Positions 37,825-48,929 of a stretch of 64,000 bases of DNA are shown piece by piece; position 1 is the stretch's first letter; every line of letters starts with the position of its first letter. The DNA lies in contig OZ026840.1 of assembly GCA_964023205.1 (NCBI GenBank), positions 9,297,603 to 9,361,602 on the forward strand. The letters are read 5' to 3'. A program made the position numbers and the translations under genes. Under the pieces are notes generated by a model. That model was given only the letters and a program-made list of their open reading frames with translations, did not search any database and was not told where the DNA came from. The DNA comes from Lutraria lutraria. Lineage: Eukaryota > Mollusca > Bivalvia > Venerida > Mactridae.

Positions 37825-38781
37825 TTATCCAAACAGATATTTTCCTCTCCTTCTTCCGGTGAATAGTCGTCCAAATCGTTTGCCAACTGTTGAAAGCTTT
37901 GGTCGCATGTTATATCTATTTCTATTGATGTACAACTGTCCATATCGTTTTTCAAGGTCATCCATTTCCCATGGATTGTCTAGACGAAAGTCTCTCTCTA
38001 TGTCACGTTTGCCGAACAAACCTTTCCCTCCCATAAATATTCTTCCATAGCGTTTGTCAACAAGACCGTCACGTTTTCCAAAAAGTCTGTTATTCCGGTT
38101 ACCGCCCATATACACGCGTCCATATCTTTTTTCCTCGTCTATATCTTCCATGTCAGCATCATCTAATTCTTCTACATCATCTCCCCTTTTTCCAAACATA
38201 CTGTTAGAATTCATATACAATCGACCGAAGCGTTTCTCCATATCGTCGTTCCTCTTCCCGAAGTACGAACCAGACCCCATATACAGCCGACCATAACGTT
38301 TATCAAAATAACCCGAGCCATCCTCGCCCCTTTTCCCGTATACCAAACGTCCGTAATATCGCTTAGGACTCGAAACAAACAGTTTACCAAATCGTTTATC
38401 AACATTTGAAACAACTGGTCTTTGGAACGTATCATCATCGTAGTCGTCCTCAGATCCATCGTAATAATCATCATCAACATCATCATATTGCTCTTCAGAG
38501 AATGAGTTTACATCTTCAATTTCTTCCATTAGAGTTTTACACGATTTCTGATCTTTGACACAAGCTTCACAAAAGAGGAACGCATTCTTTACAGAACAAC
38601 AGGCAGATGATGGTGTGTACACATCAAAAGGAAGAGATGAGCATTGTCCACATACTTTTGCAACATCTTCATTGGTGACACAGTGATTTGTGTTGATCGC
38701 TTCGTTTAACGTCACTGCCGAGTCTTTTGCAAGGCACGCTACTATGGCAGACAGTAAAAAGACAATTGTGAATTCTTTCAT
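37825..38781 (-). CDS. Amidated multi-peptide neuropeptide precursor
   Basis: A 318-residue secretory prohormone. Residues 1-18 are a signal peptide (MKEFTIVFLLSAIVACLA). Residues 34-81 hold eight cysteines (34, 44, 47, 61, 62, 71, 74, 81). Residues 86-118 are strongly acidic. Eight peptides bounded by KR follow: FGKLFVSSP, YYGRLVY-G, YGRLYMGSGSYF-G, FGRLYMNSNSMF-G, YGRVYMGGNRNNRLF-G, YGRIFMGGKGLF-G, a 20-mer YGQLYINRN...STV-G, and FGRLFTGRRRGKYLF-G, which ends the protein. Gly before KR (or at the C-terminus) predicts amidation of seven; the first would be unamidated. The shared part is the N-terminal [YF]GR[LVI][YF]M, unusual since families such as FMRFamides conserve the C-terminus. Acidic spacers separate the copies. 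Start: the ATG at 38781 lies 14 bases past an acceptor (TAATTACAG), implying a non-coding 5' exon upstream. I cannot assign it to a named family. Confidence 0.88.
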   Translation of the reverse strand: MKEFTIVFLLSAIVACLAKDSAVTLNEAINTNHCVTNEDVAKVCGQCSSLPFDVYTPSSACCSVKNAFLFCEACVKDQKSCKTLMEEIEDVNSFSEEQYDDVDDDYYDGSEDDYDDDTFQRPVVSNVDKRFGKLFVSSPKRYYGRLVYGKRGEDGSGYFDKRYGRLYMGSGSYFGKRNDDMEKRFGRLYMNSNSMFGKRGDDVEELDDADMEDIDEEKRYGRVYMGGNRNNRLFGKRDGLVDKRYGRIFMGGKGLFGKRDIERDFRLDNPWEMDDLEKRYGQLYINRNRYNMRPKLSTVGKRFGRLFTGRRRGKYLFG

Positions 38782-38795
38782 TTTGCTGTTTTGAT

Positions 38796-38805
38796 CTGTA
38801 ATTAG
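38796..38805 (-). promoter_or_regulatory. 3' splice acceptor in the leader of the neuropeptide gene
   Basis: The minus strand reads CTAATTACAG with the AG at 38796-38797, 14 bases before the start codon, after a T-rich tract. It implies an upstream 5' UTR exon that could not be located. An open frame extends upstream through this intron but is not part of the protein. Confidence 0.6.
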
Positions 38806-38809
38806 AAAA

Positions 38810-40615
38810 AAATATAAGGGTAACGAAATACTAATATTAGTTCGTACAAATGATTGATACATTTATATTTTTTCATTCACCATGGAAACAGGTTATTCGT
38901 ATACCGTACGCTAAATGGACTTTCTTTACATACAGTTAAAACAGGACATTATGAAAGAAACGAAATAGCACATATTCACAATAAAATAATACCGAGAAGT
39001 TGGACACAATTATTCTATAATGAATGTGTTCTAAAGAGCCTGACAATTACGAGACGATTTTAAATTATATTACGCCAAGAACTGACGTGGTTTATAAACG
39101 AATGATATGCATAATAACAAATTATTTTGAATAATATCATACGAAGATTAAACTTGATTAATGCACGTCGAATTTCAAATGCAATCAAATAATTACATTT
39201 CTATGTAAACAGAGTCCACCATGGGGGTAAAACAAATAAGGTGTTCATTCACAGCTATAATGTGTATTCAGGGGTACATCTGGTCTAATTCATCAATAGT
39301 GTGGTCGGTATTTACGCAATGGTATTTATTTACTGTTGCCAAATAACCCTTACAGAGCTGGGGCACAGAGTCTTTACACATTTGCAATCAGACCAGGCTC
39401 TTTACTCTTTTTAGTGACTATCTTTACTCTTGGGTGACTAACTTTCATATTTCCGTTGTGATATCCCTTAAATTGATAATAGTCTGATCCAAAATGGAAG
39501 ATAACAAGTCCATTCAGAAAGTTCAGCAGGTTTAGGGTTTAGTGATAACAAGTACACATGGTCTCTGTAATGGTTTCATTGACTTTATTTTTTGTGTTAA
39601 GTTCAACGTATATTCAAACATGTGTTAGCAGTCACCTTCAAATAAAGGTCATCCTGTAAATAAAGGTCATCCTGTAAATAAATACCATTCTTTTAAAACC
39701 GTCATTGATTATTCAGAATAAAATAATCTTCTAATAAAAGCCACCTGTCAATAATGACAACATTAAATCTTTCCCAAGGATTGTTTTTGTTCATAAGTTT
39801 CAGTGTATTATCTTGTAGTTCCATATTGCTATATGTTTCATAAAGTTGAGACGTACATTTCTGATTCCCATAAATATAAAGTGTTTTATAGAGGTTGATA
39901 CAGATTTACATAATGCTCTATTAGTCATCTAATACCGCATCTTGTCCGATATTTATACAGTGGTCATGTGAAGAATTTCTGTTAGACATGAATGAAAAGG
40001 GCTGATATATACATTCCGTTCAAATGAGAGTCATTTCATTAATGTTGACGTTTTAATAATGGCTTTGGTGAATGCAAATAGAGGATGTTCTTAGTATGTG
40101 GAACTTTAATTTGGGGAGGCGCAGTCAAAATACATGTATGTGCATTTAGCTAAGTATTTTCTTTATAAATGGCGTTTTGTATGTGTTCATATCATAGACC
40201 AAATAAATAACCGAATAAAAAGTCCCTGTGTAGGATTATTCCTTGTGGTCCTTGTTTATCGGACTGACTATGTGTATCCTAAGCAAGATTTATATGATTC
40301 ATAGGCCTAAATATTTAGAGTTTTATCAGTTTCAAAATGTGTCGCCATGACATATGACGTAATTTAGGTTCAACGTCTGTTTAAGCTGATATACTTGTAA
40401 GACAGTGGTAATACAGGAGAGGACACATCCTTGACAGAACATTCGCTAGAATTGTTCAATGTGTCTGGTATTGGAAATAAGAACGAGATGGCTTTGACAG
40501 AATAAGCCACATTTTTCAGGACATAAAAGTACACCTAAGCGTATGGTATTAACTAGAAATAAACTATTTTAAAGGTGTTCATCTGTTATTTAACGGCTAA
40601 TTCAAAAGCTTTAGT
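38810..40615. other. Upstream flank of the neuropeptide gene
   Basis: Should contain the missing leader exon and promoter, but neither can be fixed from sequence. It also holds a MITE-like copy at 39611-39800. Confidence 0.4.
39611..39800. repeat. Diverged copy of the AATAAAGGTCATCCT repeat family
   Basis: TTCAAACATGTG, then AATAAAGGTCATCCTGTA in two tandem copies, then TTTCCCAAGG and GTTCATAAGTTT. The same order of words occurs in the better preserved MITE at 53090-53259. Confidence 0.45.
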
Positions 40616-40634
40616 CATTTCAGAGCCACACCAA

Positions 40635-40744
40635 AGAGAGGGGAGATAAGATACAGAGAGAGGGGAGATAAGATACAGAGAGAGGGGAGATAAGATACAG
40701 AGAGAGGGGAGATAAGATACAGAGAGAGGGGAGATAAGATACAG
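40635..40744. repeat. 22-bp tandem repeat, 5 units
   Basis: The unit AGAGAGGGGAGATAAGATAC plus AG is repeated five times without change. It corresponds to the tail of the SINE on the minus strand. Confidence 0.95.
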
Positions 40745-40788
40745 GAGAACCGGGCATGTATATCCCTACTCTTTTGTCTAATTGTTTT

Positions 40789-40911
40789 GTCGGCCCGGTG
40801 TAAAACACCAATATACGCTTCACCCGTTCGTCGGCCCGGTGTAAAACACCAATATACGCTTCACCCGTTCGTCGGCCCGGTGTAAAACACCAATATACGC
40901 TTCACCCGTTT
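40789..40911. repeat. 41-bp tandem repeat, 3 units
   Basis: Three identical units beginning GTCGGCCCGGTGTAAAACAC. The single-copy equivalent occurs in the SINE at 50262-50575, so the triplication is specific to this copy. Confidence 0.95.
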
Positions 40912-41094
40912 CATGTGATTTTCTAAACACAGTACTGGGCTCGGTAGTTGGGATTGGGTGGGACACTGAAATGTGTCCCTGAAATATTAGAAGACAGAGC
41001 CCAGATTCGATGTACATAATGATAATTGATATGATGCTAAATAAATCTTCGTTTGCTAGGTTTGTGTGTATTTATGTCAGGGTAATTATGTTAC

Positions 41095-42635
41095 AAACAC
41101 GACCTAGTTTAACATTAACAACTATACCTTACAATAAGAAACACGACCTAGTTTAACATTAACAACTATACCTTACAATAAGAAACACGACCTAGTTTAA
41201 CATTAACAACTATACCATACAATAAGAAACACGACCTAGTTTAACATTAACAACTATACCTTACAATAAGAAACACGACCTAGTTTAACATTAACAACTA
41301 TACCTTACAATAAGAAACACGACCTAGTTTAACATTAACAACTATACCTTACAATAAGAAACACGACTTAGTTTAACAATGACAACGATACCTTACAATA
41401 AGAACACGACCTAGTTTAACATTAACAACTATACCTTACAATAAGAAACACGACCTAGTTTAACATTAACAACTATACCATACAATAAGAAACACGACCT
41501 AGTTTAACATTAACAACTATACCTTACAATAAGAAACACGATCTAGTTTAACATTAACAACTATACCTTACAATAAGAAACACGACCTAGTTTAACATTA
41601 ACAACTATACCTTACAATAAGAAACACGACCTAGTTTAACATTAACAACGATACCTTACAATAAGAAACACGACCTAGTTTAACATTAACAACTATACCT
41701 TACAATAAGAAACACGACCTAGTTTAACATTAACAACTATACCTTACAATAAGAAACACCACCTAGTTTAACAGTAACAACTATACCTTACAATAAGAAA
41801 CACGACCTAGTTTAACATTAACAACGATACCATACAATAAGAAACACGACCTAGTTTAACATTAACAACTATACCATACAATAAGAAACACGACCTAGTT
41901 TAACATTAACAACTATACCTTACAATAAGAAACACGATCTAGTTTAACATTAACAACTATACCAAACAATAAGAAACACGACCTAGTTTAACATTAACAA
42001 CTATACCTTACAATAAGAAACACGATCTAGTTTAACATTAACAACTATACCTTACAATAAGAAACACGACCTAGTTTAACATTAACAACTATACCTTACA
42101 ATAAGAAACACGACCTAGTTTAACATTAACAACTATACCTTACAATAAGAAACACCACCTAGTTTAACATTAACAACTATACCTTACAATAAGAAACACG
42201 ACCTAGTTTAACATTAACAACTATACCTTACAATAAGAAACACGACGAGTTTAACATTAACAACTATACCATACAATAAGAAACACGACCTAGTTTAACA
42301 TTAACAACTATACCTTACAATAAGAAACACGACCTAGTTTAACATTAACAACTATACCTTACAATAAGAAACACGACCTAGTTTAACATTAACAACTATA
42401 CCATACAATAAGAAACACGATCTAGTTTAACATTAACAACTATACCATACAATAAGAAACACGATCTAGTTTAACATTAACAACTATACCATACAATAAG
42501 AAACACGATCTAGTTTAACATTAACAACTATACCATACAATAAGAAACACGATCTAGTTTAACATTAACAACTATACCATACAATAAGAAACACGACCTA
42601 GTTTAACATTGACAACTATACCTTACAATAAGAAA
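41095..42635. repeat. 44-bp satellite, 35 units
   Basis: The unit begins AAACACGACCTAGTTTAACA and continues TTAACAACTATACCTTACAA plus TAAG. There are 35 units with few substitutions (GACC/GATC, CCTT/CCAT) and a few 1-3 base deletions. High homogeneity indicates recent expansion or conversion. Confidence 0.95.
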
Positions 42636-42639
42636 ATAA

Positions 42640-43305
42640 CAAGAGTTTATTCCGCCTTTTACATCAAAACTTTTTTATGGTTGTGCTCTAGTTTAATTTT
42701 AATTTGTTTTCGAAAATAACTAATTATGATGGTCATTAAATGCTATTTTTTAAATGAAACCATTAACTGTCTTGATAAGATGTTTTGAAATTAGGGCGAA
42801 TCACGATAGTTTCCCTAATTAGCGAATTAAATACAAAACAGATGCCTAGTGTAATATTACATTAATTTTATTTCTTTGCACTTCAGTACGCGGGAGTTAA
42901 TTACCTGGTTTAGGACGGTAAAACGTGCAACTCAAGTAAATACTTTAGAGATTTCAAGATAACTTGTTGTTAGTAACGATTGCCGAGGTCACAAAGTTTC
43001 TTAAAGTATTTAAGAGTCACTCGGAACACTTCGTTAGATGTGCATGAAGTTCATATTGACCGCGGATATGGGAATATATCAACGCCTTGGAACGATTCTG
43101 TCATGATTGTTAGCTTTTCAATCTGACTTAGACGATTAAATATTGATTCTTATAGCTTACAATGTTATTTTTCACAAGACTGCACGTAAGCAAGGCTGGT
43201 GAATACTTAAAAAGATCATTGAAGATATCCCTGACAGAAATAACAGATATAAATGTAAACCTTGATCAAACGACAACAGTTCCCTAGTAAGATATCAATG
43301 TAATC
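42640..43305. other. Spacer between two arrays
   Basis: About 670 bases of ordinary AT-rich sequence separate the 44-bp and 24-bp arrays. No gene or repeat was seen. Confidence 0.5.
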
Positions 43306-43307
43306 AG

Positions 43308-44634
43308 AGAGTGACAAATAGCCACACTATCTAAATAGATGTAACAAAAAGACACAATATCTATGTGACAAAGAGCCACACTATCAAAGCGATAAATAGC
43401 CACACTATCTAAGTGACAAATAGCCACACTATCTAAGTGACAAATAGCCACACTATCTAAGTGACAAATAGTCACACTATCTAAGTAACAAAAAGTCACA
43501 CTATCTAAGTGACAAATAGTCACACTATCTAAGTGACAAATAGCCACACTATCTAAGTGACAAATAGCCACACTATCTAAGTGACAAATAGTCACACTAT
43601 CTAAGTAACAAATAGCCACACTATCAAAGTAACAAAAAGTCACACTATCTAAGTAACAAATAGTCACACTATCTAAGTGACAAATAGTCACACTATCTAA
43701 GTGACAAATAGCCACACTATCTAAGTGACAAATAGTCACACTATCTAAGTAACAAAAAGTCACACTATCTAAGTGACAAATAGCCACACTATCTAAGTGA
43801 CAAATAGCCACACTATCTAAGTGACAAATAGTCACACTATCTAAGTAACAAAAAGTCACACTATCTAAGTGACAAATAGTCACACTATCTAAGTAACAAA
43901 TAGCCACACTATCTAAGTGACAAATAGTCACACTATCTAAGTGACAAATAGTCACACTATCTAAGTGACAAATAGTCACACTATCTAAGTAACAAAAAGT
44001 CACACTATCTAAGTGACAAATAGTCACACTATCTAAGTGACAAATAGTCACACTATCTAAGTAACAAAAAGTCACACTATCTAAGTGACAAATAGTCACA
44101 CTATCTAAGTGACAAATAGTCACACTATCTAAGTGACAAATAGTCACACTATCTAAGTGACAAATAGCCACACTATCTAAGTAACAAAAAGTCACACTAT
44201 CTAAGTGACAAATAGCCACACTATCTAAGTGACAAATAGCCACACTATCTAAGTGACAAATAGTCACACTATCTAAGTGACAAATAGCCACACTATCTAA
44301 GTGACAAATAGCCACACTATCTAAGTGACAAATAGCCACACTATCTAAGTGACAAATAGCCACACTATCTAAGTGACAAATAGCCACACTATCTAAGTGA
44401 CAAATAGCCACACTATCAAAGTGACAAATAGTCACACTATCTAAGTGACAAATAGCCACACTATCTAAGTAACAAAAAGTCACACTATCTAAGTGACAAA
44501 TAGTCACACTATCTAAGTGACAAATAGTCACACTATCTAAGTGACAAATAGCCACACTATCTAAGTGACAAATAGCCACACTATCTAAGTAACAAATAGC
44601 CACACTATCTAAGTGACAAATAGCCACACTATCA
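43308..44634. repeat. 24-bp minisatellite, about 55 units
   Basis: The unit is AAGTGACAAATAGCCACACT plus ATCT, with an edge of more diverged units at the left. Because 24 is divisible by three and one frame lacks stops, the minus strand is open for 447 codons (43284-44627), reading as repeats of the octapeptide [AT]ICHLDSV. There is no signal peptide, splice context or start-site evidence, so it is called a repeat and not a gene. Confidence 0.95.
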
Positions 44635-44639
44635 AATTC

Positions 44640-47310
44640 AATTCAGTTCTATTATTTCATTAGGCATACAAGCAATACATGTTTTGTGTCAGTATTTATT
44701 GACGGCATCAATTAATAAAGAACCCAATAAATGAATACATATCAGTGAGCAAACCTCTTGGTGGTAATACTTTATAAAGATATTTTGGTTACAATACCAA
44801 ATAAGAAACATACAGATTATTTTATTACCTAACAAAATATCAAATTTTCGTTGATGATGAACAAACTTTTATGTAAGCGGATACGCTTGGTTAGTTAATG
44901 AACCTGTTTTTTTTATTTTCCAAATATGTACTTATATACTTAGCCTATTTACAAATCACACCAGTATTTTTTGACGATAGCAAATACTGTGTTTTTTTTA
45001 AAGTGGGCCAAAGGTTACAATAGTAGGGAGCAATTTTTACGATTATCGCTATACAAAGGCCATGTTAAGATGAATTGATATTCATCTTCAACTACTTTCA
45101 TCTGACAAAAATAATACATTTCTTATTAGCCTTTCCCATAACTCTGAATCGTCCCTCTTCTATGGCCGAACAGTATTATCGAGATAAAACAATTCTATTA
45201 CTGTTGTTTTTGATGGGGAAAATATTTTTCAGTTTCGAAAATTGTTTTTGAATGATTGATAGTTGCATAGTTTTGGCAAATTGTCTAACTTAGAGAAGAA
45301 AAACGTTGATAATATTGACTAAATACGCGTTCAACAATTATATGTATTAATAAATCTTGTTGTATTAATGTATGAAAATACGCCCTTCCATTACAATGTC
45401 ATTGTCCAAAATTTCAATAATTGGTAATGAGTGGGTTTGTATTTTTTCGTCTTTACCAAGGCCAATTTTCTTAAAAAATGACCTATTTTTGAAGAATGTT
45501 TAGTCTCTTTACTACAAGGTTATAAAATATTTAATGGAATTTGAATTTTGACCAAGAATAAAATGAAAAACGTAAAGCAAAAGTAAAAGTATGGTATTTG
45601 AGATTCATGTATAAGTTATCTGCCTATGAAGTGACCTAAAATTAGCCCAAAATCCAATTTCAAAACCGAGTTCGTCAACCCCTAATTTTTTTCGCTTAAA
45701 ATGGTACGGTTATCATATGCTATTATCATGCAAAGTTTTTAAAAAATCTATGAATGAGTTTTCGTTTTTCCGATATGTCTATGTTCAAAAAATGGAAACT
45801 GTAGCAAACGTCTTTAATACTAAAGTAAAATAGCAACAGTATCCAAATCCAGATGCTATTTTCATTTAAAAGTTTGCAGACATTTTACATAAAGCCGTGT
45901 TGAAAATAATTCGAAACTATGATCTTAAGCATGAATGCTGTATCAGTGATTCTCAGATGCTACACGCCGTCTCATCAGTGAGTATTGTGTTTCAAGTCAC
46001 GAAATGTGTCGGGAGCTCGGCATAATTCATTCATTCGACAAATTTCATCTTACTAAAGTAGGCGTGCTCGTGAAAGACTGAAAGATGGTCGTCATTATAT
46101 GATAATCAATACCCTCAAATAATATGTCAGCCACGCATTAAATGTTTGTTAGATAGACGTGCAGTATCATTATTGTTAAAGTGTTTCACTTGCAAAATGT
46201 GGTGTCTCCTGCATAGTGCATGGCTTTTAATTTAAGACAATGGCACTTTGAATCATACCACATTATCACGATTCGATGCATTAAATCAGCGAGAAACAAC
46301 ATTATATCGGTGAGAAACAATATCAAGGCATCGGTCCTGGCTTTATATGTTAAAATCAAAGTACTGAAAGTACTGTCGGAACTTGATTTGTTCCTTACGA
46401 AGCAAAAAAGAGAATGTGTACCCACATAGTTCGTGCCCATACAAATATTTTTAACATTTACACTTACGGACCGATTTTTCATTCATATTGTAATGCAGGT
46501 CATATGCATGTATGTGAAGGGCATACGCTAGCGCTTTACTAGTCCCTCTGCAAAAATTGTAAAAAAGAAAAAAGATATTGGAAAGTTTAATGTTTATTAC
46601 ATTAATTGAAGACAATTTAATTGCATTTAAACTCTTTATTATACACAAACTAGTGAACAACACATCAGTAACAGTAAATACCAACATCGATTCTTCTGAT
46701 TTTAACACAACAGAACATAATCAGGGTCACTCAAATTGAAAAAGGCCCTGAATCAATAGAGTAAGACCTATATGGCCTATAGTTAACCCGATGATGCACG
46801 AGATTCAGACGTGATCATGTAATTCTAAATAATCTTGCATAAAGAGAACTCTTAGACTATCATTTTTAAAAGCACATAACCAGTAATTTACTGCTTTTAA
46901 TTCTACGCATTTGAATATCTCATATATTAACCGACAAGCACTTATGTAGATACATGGCTCTTTCTATGTAGTTACAATAAAATGATTTGAAATATATTTA
47001 GATCCGACACACTTAATTGAAGAAAGATTTCAGATACTTCTATATAATCACACCATTTAGTTGCGTACTATTTCCTTTATGAGGCATTCTTTTAACCAAG
47101 CTGTTATGGAGTCCAGCGGCATTAGCTTGCCTACCGATCACTAAGGACTTGATTTTAATTTTTTTAAAAATCGTAAAATAATATTTGAAGTTATTTACAA
47201 AGATTAAATACCATACTCTAATACCAAGCAACAAAACATTCTAACAGAAGGCGCAAAAATAGTGTTTTATTGCGATAAACACTGTACCCCTTTATCGACT
47301 TCACTTTATC
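44640..47310. other. Non-coding stretch
   Basis: No supported gene. Frames near 46186-46708 overlap on both strands and have no recognisable domain. Confidence 0.4.
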
Positions 47311-47350
47311 AGCGTTATTGTACGGCGACGGAATGCTTATTTTTAAGTGG

Positions 47351-47594
47351 CAATGCAAAATCGCAACTTCTTGCACCGAAGCAGATTACTGACAGTGACC
47401 GAAATATCCGCAATGGTCATCACGTGATAAGTGACAATGCAAAATCGCAACTTCTTGCACCGAAGCAGATTACTGACAGTGCCCGAAATATTCGCAATGG
47501 TCATCACGTGATATAAACAAAACAGAAATAGAGCGAGGTCACGTGTTACTCACACCAACTAGTGTTAGCTTGATGACGCAGTCGCTATTTATAG
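47351..47594 (+). promoter_or_regulatory. Putative promoter with duplicated CACGTG elements
   Basis: An 84-bp block ending in CATCACGTGAT is duplicated in tandem. A third CACGTG lies near 47541 (GAGGTCACGTGTTAC). A TATA-like TATTTATAG follows at 47586-47594. Tandem duplicated enhancer, then TATA, is the layout of many viral and LTR promoters. In copy B the duplication is absent and the TATA is degraded (CCATTATAG). Confidence 0.45.
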
Positions 47595-47673
47595 TCTAAG
47601 AATGGAGCGAGCTCGATAAACTGCCCATCTGTCAATAAACGAACCGAATCCAATCCTACTATAGTAAGCAAAC

Positions 47674-47844
47674 ATGGCGTTGAATTTAGTACACTATCAA
47701 GCAGTGTGTTATATTACTGAGGATGAAGCAAAACTACTTTTTAAGTGGTGTTCATGTGTACATACAGACTGTGTATTATTCAAGTTGCTAATCGGACTCG
47801 CTAATAGTCTCAATGATCACGTGACATTCACCGAATACTTGTAG
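47674..47844 (+). CDS. Unrecognised 56-residue ORF inside the dispersed repeat
   Basis: ATG in a strong context (AAACATGG), 56 codons, then TAG. It begins MALNLVHYQAVCYITEDEAK, continues LLFKWCSCVHTDCVLFKLLI and ends GLANSLNDHVTFTEYL. It is Leu/Cys-rich with a helical look and no signal peptide. It lies 80 bases past a TATA-like box and 70 bases before AATAAA at 47914-47919, so it could form a compact transcription unit. No family is recognised. It is short enough to be chance, and it is missing from copy B. It could also be a leader ORF of a retroelement LTR. Confidence 0.35.
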   Translation: MALNLVHYQAVCYITEDEAKLLFKWCSCVHTDCVLFKLLIGLANSLNDHVTFTEYL

Positions 47845-47913
47845 CTGTTTCATATCGTTGTCGTCTCGTCAATGTCAATCACCTATAAATTACTAGAAAC
47901 GTGTCAATATTTC

Positions 47914-47919
47914 AATAAA
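47914..47919 (+). terminator. Poly(A) signal AATAAA
   Basis: AATAAAAGTGG, followed within 35 bases by T/G-rich sequence. It lies 70 bases past the stop of the 56-codon ORF and is present only in copy A. Confidence 0.4.
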
Positions 47920-48929
47920 AGTGGTTTCAGTTGACTTAGAATTTGACTCTGCCTGGTGCGCTACAACGAGAACTAGTTTAGTATTTATATGGGCACTGTG
48001 ACGATAGGGTTCGACATTAAGGCAGGTCCGAACGACAAGCAATAGCTTACTGGTCCAGTCTAGTGCATTTGGTATTTGGTAGCCCGAATGGTCGTGCTCT
48101 TGAAAATGCAGCCGAAACTCTTGATATCAAAGGACTTAGGAAAAATTGTTCGATCTAAATGAACTTCGATGTATAAATTATTAGAGAAATTCGCTGTGTT
48201 TATTATCGGTGTGTTGTAATAATCATTTAATCGTGTTATAAGATACGGAACACGGTATTTATACGTTTCGATGTATTTATTTTAGCAACATGTCGCAAAT
48301 AAACAAAACATTATAAACATATTCACACAGACTAATTTTATAATCGCGAGCGTGGACACTGACTTGTTTACGCAATTGTCGTTAATTAAATATCGATTTC
48401 GGAGCTCAATACAAAAAATGTCCGATCAGGTGAGAAATGATGATTTAATTGGTTCGACATAGACGGTCACTTTATGGTTCGATATAGATGGTCACTTTAC
48501 AGTTGAAAATCTATGTTTGGGACCGTTATACCAGGTTTTTACGACAACGTACCCTCAGACAACGGAGTATATTATTTTTGGAGACTTTATTTAAATATTT
48601 TATATGCATTCCAGCAGATATTGCAACGTCTGATACATCGAGGTGATAGTTTCCCCTGATTTTAATTTTAGGATGGAAACAGGGACTACATATAGAGTAC
48701 CTCGTGAACTGTAGAACCATATGACCAGATTCATGAGATTCATGAAACATCAACGGCTTGTATTTTTGATGGAGTAGATGATCACTTTAGTTTCGGGATC
48801 AGTTAAGTCAAAATAACAAATTCGTTTGATCTGAAACTTCGCACATCCTGATAAAAAATGCTACATAGGCCACATTCTAGTATTGAATTGCCGGATGCGA
48901 TTTTGCGACGTACAAACATTTAACTTGTT

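Larger units (their letters stand above)
40622..41015 (-). mobile_element. SINE copy with amplified internal segments
   Basis: Same family and order as the plus-strand copy at 50262-50575: a TCGAATCTGGG box-B-like remnant, CCCATCCCAAT-type and CTACCGAG words, a GTGTTTTACACCGGGC segment, GGATATACATGCCCGGTTCT, and a CTCCTGTATCTTATCTCCCC tail. The GTTTTACACCGGGC segment is triplicated as 41-bp units (40789-40911). The tail is expanded to five 22-bp units (40635-40744). The tRNA head is mostly lost. Confidence 0.7.
47315..48926 (+). repeat. Dispersed repeat, copy A (full form)
   Basis: Starts at TTATTGTACGGCG and ends near GCGACGTACAAACATTTAAC. Over about 1.1 kb it is nearly identical to copy B at 57389-58500. 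Copy A has two things B lacks: an 84-bp tandem duplication (47351-47434 and 47435-47518) and about 460 bases (47643-48103) with a short ORF and a poly(A) signal. The outer GTACGGCG and CGNCGTAC words are inverted, but homology runs past them, so true termini are uncertain. Confidence 0.75.

Noticed and set aside
43284..44627. 447-codon ORF as a real repeat protein
   Set aside because: Openness follows from a 24-base unit with no stop in one frame. There is no signal peptide, promoter or intron, and variation affects non-synonymous sites freely.
31567..44634. CRISPR arrays
   Set aside because: The arrays are head-to-tail units without unique spacers, in a eukaryotic genome; they are minisatellites.
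47320..47965. Solo LTR (TGTACGG...GCTACA with TATA and AATAAA)
   Set aside because: The TG...CA ends fit, but homology with copy B runs past both ends, there is no clear target duplication, and no gag or pol is nearby. Kept only as an alternative.
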